Shown piece by piece: positions 46,647 to 50,555 of a stretch of DNA of 50,555 bases. Source of the DNA: Rosenbergiella nectarea (lineage in GTDB: Bacteria; Pseudomonadota; Gammaproteobacteria; Enterobacterales; Enterobacteriaceae); the NCBI RefSeq assembly GCF_900111105.1, contig NZ_FOGC01000016.1:1-50555 (forward strand), in the 5' to 3' direction. The notes beneath the pieces are model-generated. The model saw nothing but the letters and a program-made list of their open reading frames with translations. It made no database searches and had not been told where the DNA came from. How positions within the stretch are numbered: the first letter of the stretch is position 1; every line of letters begins with the position of its first letter. The translations under genes and the position numbers were made by a program.

Positions 46647-47383
46647 GTGAATCGCTGATTATTCCTAACTGGAGTGTGCCTTCAACGGTACGTGCCGTCT
46701 CAACGACCCGTTTAGGGGGCGTCAGCGATACCCCCTGGCACGCGCTTAACCTTGGGAGCCATGTTGGGGATGATCGTGAAGCAGTAAATAGAAATCGTGG
46801 CCTACTCACCGAGATTGCTCAGCTACCCAGTGAGCCGTTTTGGCTGAATCAGATCCATAGTGCTCGCGTTGTCGAGACTGCGGCGGCGGCTTCTAACGGT
46901 GTTCCAGATGCCGACGCCAGCTTCACGCGTGAAGCGGGTAAAGTCTGTGTAGTGATGACGGCTGATTGTTTACCGGTCTTATTCACTAACCGGCAAGGTA
47001 CCCAGGTTGCTGCTGCCCATGCTGGATGGCGAGGGTTATGTGACGGCGTACTGGAAAACACACTTAATACCTTCGATTGTCCGCCGGAAGAGATTATTGC
47101 CTGGATAGGGCCTGCTATTGGTCCTCGGGCTTTTGAAGTAGGCGCGGAAGTCAGAGAGGCCTTTGTCAAGGCCCAACACGCTGCCGAGCAGTGCTTCGTG
47201 GCTCATGGCGACAAGTATTTAGCCGATTTACCAGAGCTAGCTAAATTGCGTTTACAGCGGGCAGGGGTAGAAGCTATTCATCAATCTCAACGCTGTACTT
47301 TTTCAGAGGCTGAGCATTTCTTCTCTTATCGCCGAGATGGGCAAACAGGTCGTATGGCTTCGCTTATTTGGATTGCGGAGTAA
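46643..47383 (+). CDS. pgeF: PgeF/YfiH (LACC1 family) peptidoglycan editing factor
   Basis: YfiH/PgeF is a zinc-containing LACC1/DUF152 protein. In E. coli it prevents misincorporation of L-Ser in muropeptides by hydrolysing UDP-MurNAc-L-Ser, and family members also act on purine nucleosides. The 246-aa product has the metal-site residues H72 (LNQIHSARV), C109 (TADCLPVLF) and H126 (AAHAGWRG). It is translationally coupled to rluD (ATGA overlap) and followed by clpB. Confidence 0.95.
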   Translation: MSESLIIPNWSVPSTVRAVSTTRLGGVSDTPWHALNLGSHVGDDREAVNRNRGLLTEIAQLPSEPFWLNQIHSARVVETAAAASNGVPDADASFTREAGKVCVVMTADCLPVLFTNRQGTQVAAAHAGWRGLCDGVLENTLNTFDCPPEEIIAWIGPAIGPRAFEVGAEVREAFVKAQHAAEQCFVAHGDKYLADLPELAKLRLQRAGVEAIHQSQRCTFSEAEHFFSYRRDGQTGRMASLIWIAE

Positions 47384-47439
47384 TCAGTCTATTTCAGTTG
47401 TTGAGGGTAAAATTTCAGCAATTTTTTACGGTTTTTCCT

Positions 47440-47466
47440 CTTGAATTTTTCATAATCACCTCCATT
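47440..47466 (+). promoter_or_regulatory. Sigma-32 heat-shock promoter of clpB
   Basis: CTTGAA (47440-47445), a 13-bp spacer and CCTCCATT (47459-47466) match the RpoH consensus CTTGAA-N13-CCCCATNT with one or two differences, 38 bases before the clpB ATG. Confidence 0.82.
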
Positions 47467-47503
47467 TTATAGTCAATAGCATGTTGACCTTTGTGGAGGA
47501 ATT

Positions 47504-50077
47504 ATGCGTCTGGATCGTCTTACTAATAAATTTCAACAAGCCCTAGCTGATGCCCAATCATTGGCACTAGGCAGCGATAATCAATTCATTGAACCCATCC
47601 ATCTCTTTTCTGCATTATTAGCGCAAGAAGGTGGTTCGATTCGTCCGTTACTCGTTTCTTGTGGGGTAGAGGTTTCTCAGCTTCAAGCTCAGTTATCTCA
47701 GGCCTTGGCGCGTCTTGCGAAAGTCGAGGGGAGTGATGGCGATGTTCAGCCCTCGGCGGAACTCATCCGAGTATTAAATCTTTGCGATAAACTGGCTCAG
47801 AAACGCGGAGATAGTTATATCTCATCAGAGCTTTTTCTCCTCGCGGCATTTGACTCCCGTGGGGGCGTCAGTGATTTATTGAAATTAGCAGGGTTAACCA
47901 GTGAAAAACTGGCAAACGCTATCGATCAACTTCGAGGAGGAGAGGGTGTGAACGACCAAGGGGCAGAAGACCAACGCCAAGCACTTAAAAAATATACCAT
48001 TGATCTGACCGAACGTGCTGAGTCAGGCAAACTCGATCCCGTTATTGGTCGTGATGAAGAGATTAGACGTACTATCCAAGTGCTTCAACGCCGTACTAAA
48101 AATAACCCAGTGTTAATTGGTGAGCCGGGGGTAGGTAAAACTGCAATCGTTGAAGGCTTAGCGCAACGTATTATTAATGGCGAAGTTCCAGAGGGCCTTA
48201 AAGGTCGACGTGTCTTAGCCTTAGACATGGGAGCGCTGGTGGCCGGTGCCAAGTTTCGGGGGGAGTTTGAAGAGCGGCTTAAAGCTGTGCTGAATGATCT
48301 GTCGAAACAGGACGGTAATGTCATTCTTTTTATCGACGAAATCCACACCATGGTTGGAGCAGGTAAAGCCGATGGTGCAATGGATGCTGGCAATATGCTC
48401 AAGCCGGCCTTAGCGCGTGGCGAGTTGCACTGTGTGGGCGCGTCTACCTTAGATGAATACCGTCAATATATAGAAAAAGATGCAGCGCTTGAACGTCGCT
48501 TCCAAAAAGTACTGGTCGCCGAGCCAAGCGTAGAAGATACCATCGCGATTCTTCGTGGGCTGAAGGAACGTTATGAGTTGCATCACCATGTGCAAATTAC
48601 TGACCCAGCAATCGTCGCAGCCGCGCAATTGTCACACCGCTATATTGCGGATCGCCAGTTACCCGATAAAGCCATCGACCTTATCGATGAGGCGGCGTCG
48701 AGTATCCGTATGCAAATTGATTCTAAACCAGAACCCTTGGACCGCCTCGAACGCAGAATTATCCAACTTAAGTTAGAGCAACAAGCCCTAAAGAAAGAGA
48801 CGGACGATGCTAGCGTCAAACGGTTAGCGATGCTTGAAACTGAACTTGAACAGAAAGAGCAAAGCTATGCGGAGCTAGAAGAAGAGTGGAAAGCTGAGAA
48901 AGCATCCCTCACTGGTACGCAACATATTAAATCTGAGTTAGAGCTGGCTCGTATCAGCATGGAGCAAGCGCGACGCAATGGCGATCTTGGCCAAATGTCT
49001 GAGCTGCAATACGGGAAAATTCCTGAGTTAGAGAAACAACTGGCCCAAGCTACACAGTCTGAAACGCAGCAAATGAAGATGCTACGTAACAGAGTTACGG
49101 ATGTTGAGATTGCAGACGTGCTGGCGCGTTGGACGGGGATCCCTGTCGCACGCATGATGGAAGGGGAGCGAGAGAAACTCTTGCGGATGGAAGAGACGCT
49201 ACATGACCGAGTGATCGGACAAGATGAAGCCGTCGATGCAGTGGCTAATGCAATACGCCGTAGCCGAGCAGGGCTTGCTGATCCAAACCGTCCGGTGGGG
49301 TCCTTTTTATTCTTAGGACCAACAGGGGTCGGTAAAACAGAACTCTGTAAATCTCTTGCCGATTTTCTCTTTGACAGCGATGAGGCAATGGTACGAATCG
49401 ATATGTCCGAGTTTATGGAGAAACATTCGGTGTCTAGGTTGGTCGGTGCTCCTCCGGGATATGTCGGCTATGAAGAAGGGGGCTACTTAACCGAAGCGGT
49501 ACGTAGACGCCCTTATTCTGTCATCTTGTTAGATGAAGTAGAGAAAGCACACCCTGACGTCTTCAATATACTGCTGCAAGTGTTGGATGATGGACGATTA
49601 ACGGATGGGCAGGGCCGGACGGTGGACTTCCGTAATACCGTCATCATTATGACGTCCAACTTGGGATCCGATTTAATCCAAGATAAGTTTGGCGAGCTGG
49701 ACTACGGTCAAATGAAAGGCGTGGTAATGGACGTAGTAGGGCATCACTTCCGTCCAGAGTTCATCAACCGTATAGATGAAGTGGTCGTGTTCCATCCACT
49801 GAGTCATGAGCACATTGCGCAAATTGCTGAAATTCAGTTGCAACGTCTTTATAAGCGGTTAGAAGAACGTGGTTATTCGGTTGAGATTTCTGATGAGGCG
49901 TTAAAACTGTTAGGTGAAGTTGGTTTCGATCCTATCTATGGTGCGCGTCCATTGAAGCGTGCGATACAGCAAGAGATTGAAAACCCGCTAGCCCAACAGA
50001 TCCTTTCTGGGAAACTTTTACCCGGTACGACTATAAAATTAGGTGTCGTAGACGGGGTGATTACCGCCCAGCAATAG
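47504..50077 (+). CDS. clpB: ATP-dependent disaggregase ClpB
   Basis: ClpB is a hexameric AAA+ chaperone that, with DnaK, rescues aggregated proteins after heat shock. The 857-aa product equals E. coli ClpB. The order is the N domain (1-145), AAA-1 with Walker A GEPGVGKT (about 206) and Walker [11 protein letters not shown], the coiled-coil middle domain (about 410-525, Glu/Lys/Gln-rich), AAA-2 with GPTGVGKT (about 605) and [14 protein letters not shown], and the C-terminal domain. An internal GTG at codon 149 (47948) preceded by a GAGGAGGAGAG stretch is the same internal start used in E. coli for the short form lacking the N domain. GGAGGA precedes the main ATG. Confidence 0.97.
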   Translation: MRLDRLTNKFQQALADAQSLALGSDNQFIEPIHLFSALLAQEGGSIRPLLVSCGVEVSQLQAQLSQALARLAKVEGSDGDVQPSAELIRVLNLCDKLAQKRGDSYISSELFLLAAFDSRGGVSDLLKLAGLTSEKLANAIDQLRGGEGVNDQGAEDQRQALKKYTIDLTERAESGKLDPVIGRDEEIRRTIQVLQRRTKNNPVLIGEPGVGKTAIVEGLAQRIINGEVPEGLKGRRVLALDMGALVAGAKFRGEFEERLKAVLNDLSKQDGNVILFIDEIHTMVGAGKADGAMDAGNMLKPALARGELHCVGASTLDEYRQYIEKDAALERRFQKVLVAEPSVEDTIAILRGLKERYELHHHVQITDPAIVAAAQLSHRYIADRQLPDKAIDLIDEAASSIRMQIDSKPEPLDRLERRIIQLKLEQQALKKETDDASVKRLAMLETELEQKEQSYAELEEEWKAEKASLTGTQHIKSELELARISMEQARRNGDLGQMSELQYGKIPELEKQLAQATQSETQQMKMLRNRVTDVEIADVLARWTGIPVARMMEGEREKLLRMEETLHDRVIGQDEAVDAVANAIRRSRAGLADPNRPVGSFLFLGPTGVGKTELCKSLADFLFDSDEAMVRIDMSEFMEKHSVSRLVGAPPGYVGYEEGGYLTEAVRRRPYSVILLDEVEKAHPDVFNILLQVLDDGRLTDGQGRTVDFRNTVIIMTSNLGSDLIQDKFGELDYGQMKGVVMDVVGHHFRPEFINRIDEVVVFHPLSHEHIAQIAEIQLQRLYKRLEERGYSVEISDEALKLLGEVGFDPIYGARPLKRAIQQEIENPLAQQILSGKLLPGTTIKLGVVDGVITAQQ

Positions 50078-50092
50078 TAGATATTGTCTAAT

Positions 50093-50126
50093 AAAGGCCT
50101 GGAAATGTGAATTTCCAGGCCTTTTT
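50093..50126 (+). terminator. Terminator of clpB
   Basis: AAAGGCCTGGAAAT (50093-50106) pairs with ATTTCCAGGCCTTT (50111-50124) around a GTGA loop, followed by T. The 14-bp stem insulates clpB from the rRNA promoters. Confidence 0.93.
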
Positions 50127-50188
50127 GTTCTGTTTTTAGTCGGAATGATTCAATAATCACCACTCAGCAAAAAAGTTTAAATAATCCC

Positions 50189-50216
50189 TTGCGCTCTGAG
50201 CGGAACTCCCTATAAT
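50189..50216 (+). promoter_or_regulatory. rRNA operon promoter P1
   Basis: TTGCGC (50189-50194), a 16-bp spacer and TATAAT (50211-50216) are followed by a GCGC discriminator, the growth-rate- and ppGpp-sensitive pattern of rrn P1. An A/T-rich UP-element-like stretch (about 50168-50187) precedes it. Confidence 0.9.
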
Positions 50217-50306
50217 GCGCATCCACTGACACGGCAAAGCGAGTTACGCAGCGCGGTGACAGGGACTGAAGCGATTCGGTCCAGGAGAAAAAATCATAAA
50301 TAATGA

Positions 50307-50334
50307 TTGACTCCTGAGGTGAAGCGAGTAATAT
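50307..50334 (+). promoter_or_regulatory. rRNA operon promoter P2
   Basis: TTGACT (50307-50312), a 16-bp spacer and TAATAT (50329-50334) form the second, more constitutive rrn promoter about 120 bases downstream of P1. Confidence 0.88.
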
Positions 50335-50374
50335 ACGCCACCTCGCGACAACGAGTTAAAACGTTGATTCGCAA

Positions 50375-50391
50375 TGCTCTTTAACAATTTA
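50375..50391 (+). promoter_or_regulatory. rRNA antitermination boxA
   Basis: TGCTCTTTAACAATTTA matches the enterobacterial rrn leader boxA, where NusB-NusE binds to start ribosomal antitermination. The following leader (50392-50517) holds the upstream half of the 16S processing stalk. Confidence 0.92.
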
Positions 50392-50517
50392 TCAGACAAT
50401 CTGTGTGGGCACTCGCAGGATTGATATCACAAAAAACTTTGTAGTATCAAGTCTTGAAGAGTGACACTGAAAATTCATTTACGAATAACAGAATAATTTC
50501 TTTGAGCATCAAACTTT

Positions 50518-50555
50518 AAATTGAAGAGTTTGATCATGGCTCAGATTGAACGCTG
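50518..50555 (+). rRNA. rrs: 16S ribosomal RNA, 5' end (partial)
   Basis: The final 38 bases begin AAATTGAAGAGTTTGATC and continue with ATGGCTCAGATTGAACGCTG, the invariant 5' end of 16S rRNA (the universal 27F primer region). The gene runs off the right edge on the plus strand, head-to-tail with the rRNA operon that ends at the left edge. Confidence 0.98.

Overview
The window is a 50.6 kb stretch of enterobacterial chromosome. Nearly every gene is recognisable as an Escherichia coli-type orthologue (kgtP, pssA, yfiQ/pat, emrRAB, proVWX, dinB, pepD, proBA, aroF-tyrA-pheA, bamD, rluD, clpB), mostly at family-typical length. Composition is moderate in GC and even throughout. I see no insertion sequence, prophage or CRISPR array. 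The best reading is Enterobacterales, plausibly Erwiniaceae-like; I cannot name the genus from the sequence alone.

Layout. (1) 1-380: 5S rRNA and terminator of one rRNA operon, preceded by a spacer that does not resemble a 23S 3' end. (2) 0.5-7.7 kb: kgtP, pssA, the protein acetyltransferase gene (with an internal deletion in its ATP-grasp part), tapT and yfiF. (3) 7.7-15.7 kb: the emrRAB drug-efflux operon, the proVWX glycine betaine transporter operon, ygaM and ygaC. This is the E. coli 60-minute neighbourhood. (4) 15.8-25.4 kb: speG, then a ureide (purine) catabolism island: puuE, hpxZYXW, an RpiR-type regulator, hpxJ, hpxK, uraD and uraH. Three transcription units of this island carry sigma-54 (-24/-12) promoter matches, one with tandem NtrC-like sites upstream, so it looks like a nitrogen-limitation regulon. 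(5) 25.4-37.8 kb: a ybdL-yafV pair (methionine transaminase plus omega-amidase), gmhA, yafJ, dpaA, dinB with a LexA box, an exported alpha/beta hydrolase, pepD, gpt, crl, proBA and an RcnB-like protein. This is the E. coli 5-6-minute neighbourhood without frsA and phoE. (6) 38-50.1 kb: aroF-tyrA behind TyrR boxes, pheA behind a Phe-rich leader and attenuator, raiA behind a CRP-like palindrome, a decayed leuA-type pseudogene with an AraC regulator, bamD, rluD-pgeF and clpB behind a sigma-32 promoter. (7) 50.1-50.6 kb: rRNA P1/P2 promoters, boxA and the first 38 nt of a 16S rRNA.

How the genes work together. The ureide genes form a chain from 5-hydroxyisourate through allantoin, allantoate and ureidoglycine to oxalurate and oxamate, releasing ammonia. 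The urate-oxidising step, allantoin racemase and transporter are not in the window. aroF, tyrA and pheA form the Tyr/Phe branch with classical TyrR and attenuation control. bamD, rluD, pgeF and clpB are core housekeeping genes.

The most notable large-scale feature is that both flanks of the E. coli rrnG operon (clpB on its 5' side, kgtP on its 3' side) occur here at opposite ends of one interval bounded by two rRNA operons in the same orientation. This suggests a circular permutation through rRNA recombination.
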